The notes: generated by a model not told the origin, from the sequence alone. Shown: positions 1 to 7,512, numbered from the stretch's first letter. The stretch: DNA of 15,260 bases from Oscillospiraceae bacterium (GCA_019416775.1 DXWR01000254.1:1-15260), one strand, 5' to 3'. Numbers and translations: made by a program.

Positions 1-207
1 GTTACCGAACAGCCTGCTGAAACCCGAATGGGTAAAGGTAAAGGTTCTCCGGAATACTGGGTGGCCGTGGTAAAGCCCGGCCGTGTGATGTTTGAAATCG
101 CCGGTGTGGACGAAGCCGTGGCTCGGGAAGCACTGCGTCTGGCATCCCACAAATTGCCCATCAAGTGCAAGTTTGTAAAAAAAGAAGAGGGTGGTGAGCA
201 AGCATGA
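1..207 (+). CDS. rplP: 50S ribosomal protein L16, C-terminal part (cut by window start)
   Basis: This is the last 68 codons of L16, a large-subunit protein that binds 23S rRNA near the central protuberance and helps form the A-site region. The frame opens at base 1 without a start codon, so the gene begins upstream. The visible protein holds the conserved TRMGKGKGSPEYW stretch, then VKPGRVMFEIAGVDE and REALRLASHKLPIKCKFV, which are typical of bacterial L16. The stop TGA at 205-207 overlaps the rpmC start in an ATGA junction, which suggests translational coupling. Nothing is odd in what remains. Identification is by recognised family sequence and the canonical rplP-rpmC-rpsQ order. Confidence 0.97.
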   Translation, partial: VTEQPAETRMGKGKGSPEYWVAVVKPGRVMFEIAGVDEAVAREALRLASHKLPIKCKFVKKEEGGEQA

Positions 208-401
208 AGATCGCCGAAATCCGTGATTTGAGCACTGTCGAGCTCAACGAAAAACTGAAGGACTTAAAGGGCGAGTTGTTCAATCTCCGTTTCCAGCTTG
301 CCGTCAACCAGCTTGATAATCCCATGCGCCTGAAGGCCGTGAAAAAAGACATCGCACGGATCAAAACCGTTCTGCGGGAACAAGAGCTGAAGGCGGAATA
401 A
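204..401 (+). CDS. rpmC: 50S ribosomal protein L29
   Basis: L29 is a small two-helix protein on the large subunit near the exit of the nascent-peptide tunnel, where it helps make the docking site for trigger factor and SRP. The 65-aa product starts MKIAEIRDLS and contains the family signature LRFQLAVNQLDNPMRLKAVKKDIARIKT. Length matches the family. The start ATG at 204 overlaps the rplP stop (ATGA) and is preceded by GAGGGTGGTGAG inside rplP as a likely ribosome binding site. The next gene, rpsQ, follows after 14 nt. Confidence 0.97.
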   Translation: MKIAEIRDLSTVELNEKLKDLKGELFNLRFQLAVNQLDNPMRLKAVKKDIARIKTVLREQELKAE

Positions 402-415
402 GGAGGATTTGACTG

Positions 416-673
416 ATGAGCGAAAGAAATCTGAGAAAGACCAGAGTGGGCACCGTGGTCAGCGACAAAATGGATAAAACCATTGTCGTCGCCATCAAGG
501 ACAACGTGAAGCACCCTCTGTATAAGAAGATCATCCCCCGCACCATCCGCTTGAAGGCACACGATGAAAACAACGAGTGCCGCATCGGCGACCGTGTTCG
601 GGTGATGGAGACCCGTCCTCTGTCCAAGGACAAGAGATGGCGTCTGGCCGAAATCATCGAAAAGGCCAAGTAA
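416..673 (+). CDS. rpsQ: 30S ribosomal protein S17
   Basis: S17 is a primary 16S rRNA-binding protein with an OB-fold, needed early in 30S assembly. The 85-aa sequence shows the usual RKTRVGTVVSDKMDKTIVVA beginning and the conserved GDRVRVMETRPLSKDKRWRL block near residues 61-80. Length is normal. The ATG at 416 has a strong AGGAGG ribosome binding site at about 402-407. A 41-nt gap leads to rplN. Confidence 0.97.
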   Translation: MSERNLRKTRVGTVVSDKMDKTIVVAIKDNVKHPLYKKIIPRTIRLKAHDENNECRIGDRVRVMETRPLSKDKRWRLAEIIEKAK

Positions 674-714
674 GATTTGAAGTTACGTCTTAGGACTGAA
701 AGGAGGAACGCACT

Positions 715-1083
715 GTGATTCAGATGCAAACTTACCTGAAGGTTGCCGACAACACCGGTGCTAAGGAACTGATGTGCATTCGTGTTTTGGGCGGCTCCCG
801 CAGACGGTATGCCAACATCGGCGACGTGGTGGTTGCTTCCGTGAAAAAAGCAGCACCCGGCGGCGTTGTGAAAAAAGGCGACGTTGTGAAAGCAGTTATC
901 GTTCGTTCAGCAAAGGGCCTGCGTCGTGAAGACGGTTCTTACATCCGTTTCGACGACAATGCAGCCGTAATCATTAAAGAAGATAAAAACCCCAGAGGCA
1001 CTCGTATTTTCGGGCCTGTGGCCAGAGAGCTGAGAGATAAGGAATACATGAAGATCCTGTCTCTGGCTCCCGAAGTACTGTGA
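715..1083 (+). CDS. rplN: 50S ribosomal protein L14
   Basis: L14 is a beta-barrel protein at the subunit interface that takes part in bridge B8 and is the docking site of the silencing factor RsfS. The product is 122 aa, exactly the usual bacterial length, with MIQMQTYLKVADNTGAKELM at the N-terminus and NPRGTRIFGPVARELRD near the C-terminus. It starts with GTG at 715, supported by the AGGAGG at 701-706 and by the conserved length. An internal ATG at codon 4 would remove conserved residues. rplX follows after 13 nt. Confidence 0.97.
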   Translation: MIQMQTYLKVADNTGAKELMCIRVLGGSRRRYANIGDVVVASVKKAAPGGVVKKGDVVKAVIVRSAKGLRREDGSYIRFDDNAAVIIKEDKNPRGTRIFGPVARELRDKEYMKILSLAPEVL

Positions 1084-1096
1084 TGGAGGTAGTCTG

Positions 1097-1417
1097 ATGA
1101 GTAAAATGCACGTAAAAACCGGCGATACCGTCATGATCATCTCCGGCAAAGACAAGGGCAAAACCGGCAAAGTGCTGGAAGTCAGCCCCAAAGAAGGCAA
1201 AGTCATCGTCGAGGGCCTGAACATTGTCACCAAGCATGTGAAGCCCCGCCGTATGGGCGAAACCGGCGGCATTGTGAAGGCCGAAGGCCCTCTGTATGCC
1301 TGCAAGGTGATGCCTGTCTGCCCCAAGTGCAAGAAACCCACCCGGGTTGGCTATGTGATGAAGGGCGACAAGAAGGTTCGTGTCTGCAAGCATGCCGGCT
1401 GCGGCGAAACATTCTGA
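1097..1417 (+). CDS. rplX: 50S ribosomal protein L24 with a C-terminal cysteine motif
   Basis: L24 starts large-subunit assembly by binding the 5' region of 23S rRNA. The 106-aa product has the N-terminal KOW segment (about residues 4-35, VKTGDTVMIISGKDKGKTGK) and the conserved VEGLNIVTKHVKP. The C-terminal part carries four cysteines, C75-X2-C78 and C97-X4-C102, which look like a zinc ribbon. Many Gram-positive L24 proteins have a CX2C pair here (CxxCGE end). In this one the second pair is spaced wider, in CKHAGCGETF. Zinc binding is inferred. The ribosome binding site is GGAGGT at about 1085-1090. Confidence 0.96.
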   Translation: MSKMHVKTGDTVMIISGKDKGKTGKVLEVSPKEGKVIVEGLNIVTKHVKPRRMGETGGIVKAEGPLYACKVMPVCPKCKKPTRVGYVMKGDKKVRVCKHAGCGETF

Positions 1418-1433
1418 GTAAGGAGAAAACAGT

Positions 1434-1973
1434 ATGGCAAGATTGAAAGACTACTACAAAAGCGAAGTAGCGCCTGCTTTGATGAGCAAGTTTGGCTACA
1501 AGAGTGTCATGCAGATTCCGAAGCTGGAGAAGATCGTCGTAAACGTAGCCTGCGGAGAAGCCACTTCCAACTCCAAGATGATGGACGCTGTGTGCGGCGA
1601 CCTGGCAAAGATCACCGGTCAGAAGGCCATGGTCTGCAAGGCTAAGAAGAGCGTGGCAAACTTCAAACTGCGTGAAGGTATGCCCATCGGCGCGAAAGTA
1701 ACCCTGCGGGGCGAGAAGATGTACGAGTTCTTGGACCGCTTCTTCAACGTGGCTCTGCCTCGGGTTCGTGACTTCCGCGGCATCAACCCCAACTCCTTCG
1801 ACGGCCGTGGTAACTACTCCATCGGTTTGAAGGAACAGTTGATCTTCCCGGAAATCGAATACGACAAAATCGACAAGCTGCGGGGCATGGACATTACCCT
1901 GATCACCACAGCCAACACCGATGAAGAGGGCCGGGAGCTGTTGACGCTCATGGGCGCCCCCTTCACCAAGTAA
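1434..1973 (+). CDS. rplE: 50S ribosomal protein L5
   Basis: L5 binds 5S rRNA and is part of the 5S RNP in the central protuberance, where it touches P-site tRNA and the small subunit. The 179-aa product is of standard length. Recognisable segments are KLEKIVVNVACGEA near residues 30-43, ITGQKAMVCKAKKSVANFKLREG, the loop LPRVRDFRGINPNSFDGRGNYSIGL in the middle, and the C-terminal GMDITLITTANTDEEGRELL. The ATG at 1434 follows AAGGAGAA. The gene sits between rplX and rpsZ as in other Firmicutes. Confidence 0.97.
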   Translation: MARLKDYYKSEVAPALMSKFGYKSVMQIPKLEKIVVNVACGEATSNSKMMDAVCGDLAKITGQKAMVCKAKKSVANFKLREGMPIGAKVTLRGEKMYEFLDRFFNVALPRVRDFRGINPNSFDGRGNYSIGLKEQLIFPEIEYDKIDKLRGMDITLITTANTDEEGRELLTLMGAPFTK

Positions 1974-1991
1974 GAGGAGGAAGAAAAACAT

Positions 1992-2177
1992 ATGGCGAAG
2001 AAGAGCATGATTGCCAAGCAGAAAAGAGAGCCTAAGTTTTCTACCCGCGCCTATAACAGATGCAAAATCTGCGGCCGGCCTCACGCTTACCTGAGAAAGT
2101 ACGGCATTTGCCGTATCTGCTTCCGTGAACTGGCTTACAAAGGTCAGATCCCCGGCGTGAAGAAAGCAAGCTGGTAA
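1992..2177 (+). CDS. rpsZ: 30S ribosomal protein S14, type Z (zinc-binding)
   Basis: S14 is a late-assembling protein of the 30S head. This is the short zinc form: 61 aa with C24-X2-C27 and C40-X2-C43, against about 90-100 aa for the cysteine-free form. Firmicutes usually carry this zinc form in the spc operon and may hold a cysteine-free paralogue elsewhere for zinc starvation. That paralogue cannot be judged from here. The ATG at 1992 follows AGAGGAGGAAG. Downstream is an unusually long 110-nt gap before rpsH. Confidence 0.97.
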   Translation: MAKKSMIAKQKREPKFSTRAYNRCKICGRPHAYLRKYGICRICFRELAYKGQIPGVKKASW

Positions 2178-2287
2178 GTCCACTAAATAGGAGCGGATAC
2201 TGCCCCAATCGGCAGGAGCATTCCTGCACACACCTTTCGTTACGGTGTGCAACAAACTGGTAAAAAAGCATTAGGAGGTTTAGCGCC
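2178..2287 (+). promoter_or_regulatory. Structured rpsZ-rpsH spacer, candidate cis-acting RNA
   Basis: This 110-nt gap is several times longer than most of its neighbours and holds three inverted repeats. CTGCC (2200-2204) can pair with GGCAG (2211-2215). GCAGGA (2212-2217) pairs perfectly with TCCTGC (2222-2227) around a GCAT loop, and this overlaps and so excludes the first pairing. CACACC (2229-2234) can pair with GGTGTG (2244-2249), or GCACAC (2226-2231) with GTGTGC (2245-2250). No U-run follows, so it is not an intrinsic terminator. The rpsH ribosome binding site AGGAGG lies just downstream at about 2273-2278. A role in S8 feedback or mRNA processing is inference only. Confidence 0.45.
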
Positions 2288-2686
2288 ATGCAAATTACGG
2301 ATCCCATTGCGGATTTTCTCACCCGCATCCGGAACGCAAACGCAGCGAAACACGAAACCGTTGATGTCCCCGCTTCCAACCTGAAAAAGGCAATGGCCCA
2401 GATCTTGGTGGACGAAGGCTACATCAAGGGATTTACCGTGGTAGAAGACGGCAAGCAGGGCATCATCCGTATGACCCTGAAGTACGGCGAAAACAAGAGC
2501 CAGGTCATCACCGGCCTGCGCCGGGTTTCTAAGCCCGGTCTGCGGATCTACGCATCCAGCGTCGATATGCCCAAAGTGATGAAGGGCCTGGGCATCGCCA
2601 TCGTCTCCACATCCAAAGGACTGATGACCGACCGCCAGGCCAGAAAGCAGAAGGTCGGCGGCGAAGTGCTGGCTTTCGTTTGGTAA
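2288..2686 (+). CDS. rpsH: 30S ribosomal protein S8
   Basis: S8 binds the central domain of 16S rRNA early in assembly. In enterobacteria it is also the translational repressor of the spc operon. The 132-aa product begins MQITDPIADFLTRIRNANAA, a classical S8 start, and ends with the conserved STSKGLMTDRQARKQKVGGE and EVLAFVW. Length is standard. The ATG at 2288 follows TTAGGAGGTTTAGCGCC. The unusual structured spacer immediately upstream makes this gene the likely target of any RNA element located there. Confidence 0.97.
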   Translation: MQITDPIADFLTRIRNANAAKHETVDVPASNLKKAMAQILVDEGYIKGFTVVEDGKQGIIRMTLKYGENKSQVITGLRRVSKPGLRIYASSVDMPKVMKGLGIAIVSTSKGLMTDRQARKQKVGGEVLAFVW

Positions 2687-2705
2687 GATAAGGAGGAAAG
2701 ATACC

Positions 2706-3248
2706 ATGTCTCGTATTGGCAGAGCGCCTATCGACGTTCCCTCCGGAGTCGAAGTCAAAATCGACGGCCATCACATTACCGTGAAAGGTCCTAAGGGAAC
2801 CCTGGAACAAAACATTCATAAAGATATCACCGTGACCATGGAGGATGGCAAGCTGCTGGTGACTCGTCCCAGCGACGACAAAATGCATCGTTCCCTCCAC
2901 GGCCTGACTCGCAGCCTGGTTCACAACATGGTAGTGGGTGCCAGCGAAGGCTTCTCCAAGACTTTGGAGATTCAGGGCATCGGTTACCGTGCTCAGAAGC
3001 AGGGCACCAACGTTGTGTTGAACCTGGGCTTCTCTCACCAAGTGATCATCAGTGAAACCGACGACATCAAGCTGGACGTTCCCGACGCCACCCACGTTGT
3101 GGTTCGGGGCTGCGACAAGCAGAAGGTTGGTCAGTTCGCTGCTGAAGTGAGAGAAAAGCGTCCTCCCGAACCCTATAAGGGCAAGGGCATTCGCTACGCC
3201 GGCGAATATGTCGCCCGCAAGGAAGGCAAAGCCGGTAAGGGCAAGTAA
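2706..3248 (+). CDS. rplF: 50S ribosomal protein L6
   Basis: L6 binds 23S rRNA near the sarcin-ricin loop and the GTPase-associated region. The 180-aa product has the expected two related domains, with MSRIGRAPIDVPSGVEVKI at the start and the C-terminal signature PEPYKGKGIRYAGEYV near residues 156-171, which is the PROSITE-type L6 motif. The lysine- and glycine-rich tail (KEGKAGKGK) is normal. The start ATG follows AAGGAGGAAAG. Spacing to rplR is 21 nt. Confidence 0.97.
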   Translation: MSRIGRAPIDVPSGVEVKIDGHHITVKGPKGTLEQNIHKDITVTMEDGKLLVTRPSDDKMHRSLHGLTRSLVHNMVVGASEGFSKTLEIQGIGYRAQKQGTNVVLNLGFSHQVIISETDDIKLDVPDATHVVVRGCDKQKVGQFAAEVREKRPPEPYKGKGIRYAGEYVARKEGKAGKGK

Positions 3249-3269
3249 TGGGAAAGGAGTGACGAGTCA

Positions 3270-3629
3270 ATGGTGAAAAAATTTGACCGCAATAAAGCTA
3301 GACAAAAAAGACACCTGAGAGTCCGCAACAAGATTGCAGGCACCGCCGATTGTCCTCGGCTGAACGTGTTCCGCTCCAGCAAACACATCTACGCCCAGAT
3401 CATCGACGATAACGCAGGGGTAACCCTGGTCAGCGCATCCACCATGGAAAAAGGCTTTGAAGGCAATGGCTCCAACAAGGAAGCTGCCCGTAAGGTTGGC
3501 GAAATGGTGGGCAAGCGTGCCGTAGAAAAGGGAATCGAAACGGTTGTATTCGACCGCGGCGGTTATCTGTATCACGGACGTGTCCAGGAGCTGGCAGAAG
3601 GCGCTCGTGAGAGCGGACTTAAGTTTTAA
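3270..3629 (+). CDS. rplR: 50S ribosomal protein L18
   Basis: L18 binds 5S rRNA and carries it into the large subunit together with L5. The 119-aa product has the basic N-terminal tail (MVKKFDRNKARQKRHLRVR), the conserved PRLNVFRSSKHIYAQIIDD at about residues 29-47, and the C-terminal FDRGGYLYHGRVQELAEGAR. Length is standard. ATG at 3270 is preferred because it lies 5-6 nt after AAAGGAGTGA. A GTG one codon later would also be possible. Confidence 0.97.
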   Translation: MVKKFDRNKARQKRHLRVRNKIAGTADCPRLNVFRSSKHIYAQIIDDNAGVTLVSASTMEKGFEGNGSNKEAARKVGEMVGKRAVEKGIETVVFDRGGYLYHGRVQELAEGARESGLKF

Positions 3630-3646
3630 GAGGAGGGTTAATTACC

Positions 3647-4147
3647 ATGGCAAAAATCGATGCTTCCAATATGGAGCTGCAAGAAAAGGTCGTTGCAATT
3701 AACCGTGTCTCCAAAACGGTAAAAGGCGGCCGGATCATGAAGTTCTCCGCCCTGGTTGTAGTAGGCGACGGCAAAGGTCTGGTCGGCTACGGCATGGGCA
3801 AGAGCTACGAAGTGCCGGATGCCATTCGCAAGGGAATCGAAGATGCCAAGAAGAATCTGATCCAGATTTCCGTGAAGGGAACTTCTATTCCCCACGAAAT
3901 CATTGGACAGTTTGGCGCAGGCCGGGTTCTGATGAAGCCTGCTCCGGAAGGTACCGGTACCATTGCCGGCGGTCCGGTGCGTGCTGTGATGGAAGTGGCC
4001 GGTATCAAAGATATCCGTACCAAGGCTCTGCGTTCCAACAACCCCTTCAATGTGGTTCGCGCTACCATTGATGGGCTGAGCCGTCTGCGCACTGCAGAAG
4101 AAGTTGCCGCCACCCGCGGCAAGACCGTTGCGGAAATCTACGGTTAA
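3647..4147 (+). CDS. rpsE: 30S ribosomal protein S5
   Basis: S5 sits at the mRNA entry side of the 30S subunit. It acts in decoding fidelity and mRNA unwinding, and is a known site of spectinomycin resistance changes. The 166-aa product shows the double-stranded-RNA-binding-like N-terminal domain with VVAINRVSKTVKGGRIMKFS and ALVVVGDGKGLVGYGMGK (about residues 14-50), and the C-terminal domain with APEGTGTIAGGPVRAVMEVAG. The KTVKGGR loop around residues 24-30, where spectinomycin resistance mutations map, looks wild type. ATG follows AGAGGAGGG. Confidence 0.97.
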   Translation: MAKIDASNMELQEKVVAINRVSKTVKGGRIMKFSALVVVGDGKGLVGYGMGKSYEVPDAIRKGIEDAKKNLIQISVKGTSIPHEIIGQFGAGRVLMKPAPEGTGTIAGGPVRAVMEVAGIKDIRTKALRSNNPFNVVRATIDGLSRLRTAEEVAATRGKTVAEIYG

Positions 4148-4161
4148 GGAGGTAAGATCTG

Positions 4162-4338
4162 ATGGCTGATGTAACGATCAAATTGGTGAAGGGTCTTGCC
4201 GGAAAGAAAAAAGACCAAATCGCTGTTTGCGAATCTCTGGGATTGCGCAAGACTGGCGATATTACCGTACAGCCGGATAACGCCGCCACTCGCGGTAAGA
4301 TCTTTAAGGTCAAACATCTGGTTGAGGTTTCTCAATAA
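4162..4338 (+). CDS. rpmD: 50S ribosomal protein L30
   Basis: L30 is a small single-domain protein of the large subunit. This 58-aa gene is short but clear. It begins MADVTIKLVKGLAGKKKDQI and contains the conserved SLGLRKTGDITVQPDNAATRG, then KIFKVKHLVEV at the end. The N-terminal IKLVKG...G..K and the L..LGL...G pattern are typical. The ATG at 4162 follows AAGGAGGTAAGATCT. The gene lies between rpsE and rplO in the canonical order. Confidence 0.95.
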   Translation: MADVTIKLVKGLAGKKKDQIAVCESLGLRKTGDITVQPDNAATRGKIFKVKHLVEVSQ

Positions 4339-4362
4339 TGCGAACAGGAGGTGCAATCCAAC

Positions 4363-4806
4363 ATGAAGCTGCACGAATTGACCCCTGCTGAGGGTTCTAC
4401 CAAAGTCGCAAAGCGGATCGGCCGTGGCCACGGTTCCGGTAACGGCAAAACTGCCGGTAAGGGACACAAGGGTCAGAAGGCTCGTTCCGGCGGCAGCATT
4501 CGCCCCGGTTTTGAAGGCGGCCAGATGCCGCTGCAAAGACGGGTGCCGAAGCGTGGATTTAACAATATCTTCGCCGCCAAGGCAGCCATCGTCAACCTGG
4601 GAGACATCGACGCTCGGTTTGAAGCCGGCGCTGTGGTCGATGCTCAGGCGCTGATGGACTGTGGTTTGGTCAAAGACTGCAAAAACGGCGTGAAGGTGCT
4701 GGGCAATGGTGAGATGACCAAGAGCTTGACCATTCAGGCAAAATCTTTCTCTAAGACTGCTCAGAATAAAATTGAAGGAGCGGGTGGAAAGGCCGAGGTG
4801 ATCTAA
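4363..4806 (+). CDS. rplO: 50S ribosomal protein L15
   Basis: L15 is a late large-subunit assembly protein with a long glycine- and basic-rich N-terminal extension that threads into 23S rRNA. The 147-aa product shows MKLHELTPAEGSTKVAKRIG, then GHGSGNGKTAGKGHKGQKAR and RPGFEGGQMPLQRRVPKRGF. The start is placed at ATG 4363. An in-frame GTG at 4351 lies inside the AGGAGGT ribosome binding site (4346-4352) and would add four non-conserved residues. The stop at 4804-4806 lies one base before the secY start, so the two genes are almost certainly coupled. Confidence 0.96.
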   Translation: MKLHELTPAEGSTKVAKRIGRGHGSGNGKTAGKGHKGQKARSGGSIRPGFEGGQMPLQRRVPKRGFNNIFAAKAAIVNLGDIDARFEAGAVVDAQALMDCGLVKDCKNGVKVLGNGEMTKSLTIQAKSFSKTAQNKIEGAGGKAEVI

Positions 4807-4807
4807 G

Positions 4808-6088
4808 GTGTTTGATGTCTTTAGAAATGCCTTCAAATCCCCTGAGCTCCGCAAAAAGATCCTGTTCACCCTGTTTATCATCATTATTTTCCGGATCGGC
4901 TCCGCCATTCCCGCCCCCTTTGTGGACGCCAGTGTATTGGTAGACTTGTTCAGCAACGGCAGCGCCTTTGATTATCTGAATATGCTCTCCGGCGGAAGCT
5001 TTTCCAACGCCACACTGTTTGCACTGTCCATCACCCCCTACATCAACAGCTCCATTATTATTCAGCTGTTGACGGTGGCAATTCCTCCTCTGGAGCGGAT
5101 GGCCAAAGAGGGCGGCGAAGGACGGCGGAAGCTGGGTAAGATCACCCGGTATACTACGGTAGGTCTGGCCTTGCTCCAAGCAGTCGGCTACTACTTCTTG
5201 ATCCGCAACTACGGCGGCATCGCCTATACCAGCGGCATGGAAGGTTTCTTCGCTGCTCTGGTAATTGTGCTGGTGCTCACTGCTGGTGCTGCTTTGATCA
5301 TGTGGCTTGGTGAACAGATCAACGATAAGGGACTGGGAAATGGTATCTCCATTATCCTCTTTGCCGGTATCGTCTGCCGGGCTCCCGACGCCGTTATGGT
5401 GTTGTGGCAGAATTTCCAGCAGGGCGGCATCAACTACTTCTTGGTACCGTTGTTAGTGGTGATTTTCTTGGCTATCATCGTAGCCATTATCATTATGACC
5501 AACGCCGAGCGCCGGATCCCGGTGCAGTACGCTAAGCGGGTAGTTGGTCGAAAGATGTACGGCGGCCAGTCCAGCTATATTCCTATTAAGGTCAGCATGA
5601 GCGGCGTTATGCCGATCATCTTCGCATCTGCGTTCCTGAGCCTGCCCAGCACCATCCTGCTGTTCTGGACTCCGGAAGCCGGTTCCTTCTGGGAAGGCTT
5701 CTTCAATGCCTTCTCTTCTAACGGCGTGATTTACGCAGTGCTGTATTTCCTGCTGATCATTGGCTTCAATTACTTCTATGTAGCAATTCAGTACAACCCG
5801 GTTGAGATTGCCAACAACATTAAGAGCAACAATGGCGCTGTACCCGGCATTCGTCCCGGCAAACCCACTGTACAGTTTATCTCCAAGGTGATCCACAAGA
5901 TTACTCTGGTAGGTGCTCTGTTCCTGGGCGTGATCGCAGTGTTCCCCATTGTTTTGGCTAATGTAACCGGCATCAACATTTCTCTGGGTGGTACTTCCAT
6001 CATCATCGTGGTGGGCGTGGCTTTGGATACCATGCGTCAGTTGGAAAGCCAGTTGACCATGCGTCACCACAAAGGCTTCTTGGAATGA
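4808..6088 (+). CDS. secY: Protein translocase subunit SecY
   Basis: SecY is the membrane pore of the Sec translocon, forming SecYEG and exporting unfolded proteins driven by SecA or co-translationally. The 426-aa product is rich in hydrophobic segments consistent with the ten-helix fold. The first is at about residues 19-37 (TLFIIIIFRIGSAIPAPF). The conserved SGGSFSNATLFALSITPYIN and SSIIIQLL follow, with NAERRIPVQYAKR in a cytoplasmic loop and NPVEIANNIKSNNGAVPGIRPGKPT near residues 328-352, and the C-terminal tail ends HHKGFLE. It starts with GTG at 4808. A GAGGTGA ribosome binding site lies within the end of rplO at about 4795-4801. Position between rplO and adk is canonical. Confidence 0.97.
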   Translation: MFDVFRNAFKSPELRKKILFTLFIIIIFRIGSAIPAPFVDASVLVDLFSNGSAFDYLNMLSGGSFSNATLFALSITPYINSSIIIQLLTVAIPPLERMAKEGGEGRRKLGKITRYTTVGLALLQAVGYYFLIRNYGGIAYTSGMEGFFAALVIVLVLTAGAALIMWLGEQINDKGLGNGISIILFAGIVCRAPDAVMVLWQNFQQGGINYFLVPLLVVIFLAIIVAIIIMTNAERRIPVQYAKRVVGRKMYGGQSSYIPIKVSMSGVMPIIFASAFLSLPSTILLFWTPEAGSFWEGFFNAFSSNGVIYAVLYFLLIIGFNYFYVAIQYNPVEIANNIKSNNGAVPGIRPGKPTVQFISKVIHKITLVGALFLGVIAVFPIVLANVTGINISLGGTSIIIVVGVALDTMRQLESQLTMRHHKGFLE

Positions 6089-6122
6089 TCGTGTGAACTG
6101 AAAAAATGTGGAGGTAAAAACA

Positions 6123-6755
6123 ATGAAACTGATTTTATTGGGCGCTCCCGGCGCAGGCAAAGGTACACAGGCAGAAGTCATCATGGACCACCTGAACATC
6201 CCCGCAATTTCCACAGGTAACATCATTCGTGAAGCTCTCAAGAACGGCACCGAAGTGGGCCTGAAAGCCAAGTCCTACATGGACGCCGGCAAACTGGTTC
6301 CGGACGAAGTCGTCATTGAGATCATCAAGGAACGTCTGGCTAAGGATGACTGCAAGAACGGTTTCATCCTGGATGGGTTCCCCCGCACCGTGCCTCAGGC
6401 AGAAGCGCTGGACGCTATGGGTATCGCCATTGATAAAGTGGTGGACATCGAAGTAGCGGACGAAAAGATCGCGCAGCGTCTGGGCGGCCGTCGGGTGTGT
6501 GCCAACTGCGGCGCCAGCTATCACACCGAATACAAGCCTTCTAAGGTTGAAGGCGTCTGCGACAAGTGCGGCGGACCTACCGTACAGCGCAAGGACGACG
6601 AACCTGCCACTGTGCTGGACCGGCTGAAGGTATACCACGAACAAACCGAGCCCCTGAAGGATTACTATGCCAAGAAGGGTATCCTGGCTGTGGTGTACGG
6701 TGCTGAAGAAGTCAGCGAAACTTCTGCTCGCACTCTGAAGGCTCTGGAGGGCTGA
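6123..6755 (+). CDS. adk: Adenylate kinase, zinc-lid type
   Basis: Adk catalyses ATP + AMP = 2 ADP in the cytoplasm. The 210-aa product has the P-loop GAPGAGKGT at residues 7-15, the AMP-binding region with STGNIIREA, the DGFPRT motif at 84-89, and the RKDDE lid/core residues near 156-160. The lid carries C126-X2-C129 and C146-X2-C149, the structural zinc site common in Gram-positive adenylate kinases. The start is set at ATG 6123, just after GTGGAGGTAAAAACA. An in-frame GTG at 6108 overlaps that ribosome binding site and would place five extra residues before the beta strand leading to the P-loop. map follows after 7 nt. Confidence 0.97.
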   Translation: MKLILLGAPGAGKGTQAEVIMDHLNIPAISTGNIIREALKNGTEVGLKAKSYMDAGKLVPDEVVIEIIKERLAKDDCKNGFILDGFPRTVPQAEALDAMGIAIDKVVDIEVADEKIAQRLGGRRVCANCGASYHTEYKPSKVEGVCDKCGGPTVQRKDDEPATVLDRLKVYHEQTEPLKDYYAKKGILAVVYGAEEVSETSARTLKALEG

Positions 6756-6762
6756 GCCTGCG

Positions 6763-7512
6763 ATGATCCAATTAAAAACCCCTCATGAAATTGAACAAAT
6801 GAGGGAGGCCTGCCGCATTTCTGCTGGGGCGCTGGCAGAAGCGGGGAAGTATATGCAGCCCGGTGTCACCACCAAAGAGATTGACCATGCGGTACACAAG
6901 TACATTGTGTCCATGGGCGCGAAACCCAACTTTTTGGGGTATGCAGGGTATCCCGGCAGTGCCTGTATCAGTATCAACAACCAGGTGATCCACGGCATTC
7001 CTTCCAGCAGGGTTGTCCTGAAGGAAGGAGACATTGTCAGCGTCGACACCGGCGCTTACTACAATGGCTTCAACGGCGATAATGCCTACACCTTTGCGGT
7101 GGGCAAAATCAGCCCGGAAGCGGAACAGCTGTTAAAGGTCACCCAGGAGTGTTTATACAAAGCAATCGACGCAGCCAGAGTGGGCAATCGGATCGGCGAT
7201 ATCGGCTATGCTTGCCAAAGCCACGCAGAAAAGTTTGGTTATGGCGTAGTGCGGACCTATGTGGGTCATGGCGTGGGGCGGAAGCTCCACGAAGATCCGG
7301 AAGTGCCCAATTACGGCAAACCCGGCAGAGGGGTCAGATTAGCGGCTGGAATGACCCTGGCCATCGAACCCATGATTAACCTAGTGGGAGAAGATGTAGT
7401 CACGCTGGAGGATGGCTGGACCGTGGAGACTGTGTCCGGCAGTATCTCAGCCCATTTTGAACACAGCATTGTGGTCACCGAGTCGGATCCGATTATTTTG
7501 ACCCGGATCTAA
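6763..7512 (+). CDS. map: Methionine aminopeptidase, type I
   Basis: Map removes the initiator methionine from nascent proteins with small second residues, using two metal ions. The 249-aa length fits the short type Ia form. The expected metal ligands are visible: D95 in VSVDTGA, D106 in GDNAYTF, H169 in VGHGVG, E202 in AIEPM and E233 in HFEHSIVVTE. The substrate-contact histidine H77 is in QVIHGIP. No N-terminal zinc-finger or SH3-linker extension is present. ATG at 6763 is served by GGAGG at 6746-6750, about 12 nt upstream and inside the end of adk, which is a long spacing. It is followed closely by the KOW gene. Confidence 0.96.
   Translation: MIQLKTPHEIEQMREACRISAGALAEAGKYMQPGVTTKEIDHAVHKYIVSMGAKPNFLGYAGYPGSACISINNQVIHGIPSSRVVLKEGDIVSVDTGAYYNGFNGDNAYTFAVGKISPEAEQLLKVTQECLYKAIDAARVGNRIGDIGYACQSHAEKFGYGVVRTYVGHGVGRKLHEDPEVPNYGKPGRGVRLAAGMTLAIEPMINLVGEDVVTLEDGWTVETVSGSISAHFEHSIVVTESDPIILTRI

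Noticed and set aside
1227..2255. 342-codon open frame on the - strand
   Set aside because: It runs antisense to rplX, rplE and rpsZ, which are unmistakable conserved genes. Its product looks like a codon-bias shadow with no family features.
4144..4956. 270-codon open frame on the - strand
   Set aside because: It is antisense to rpmD, rplO and the start of secY, with no plausible domain or ribosome binding site.
6108..6122. GTG start for adk
   Set aside because: The GTG overlaps the GGAGG ribosome binding site that serves ATG 6123, and it adds residues before the conserved first strand.
5453..6271. 272-codon open frame on the - strand
   Set aside because: It is antisense to secY and adk. 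The composition is typical of a reverse-strand shadow.
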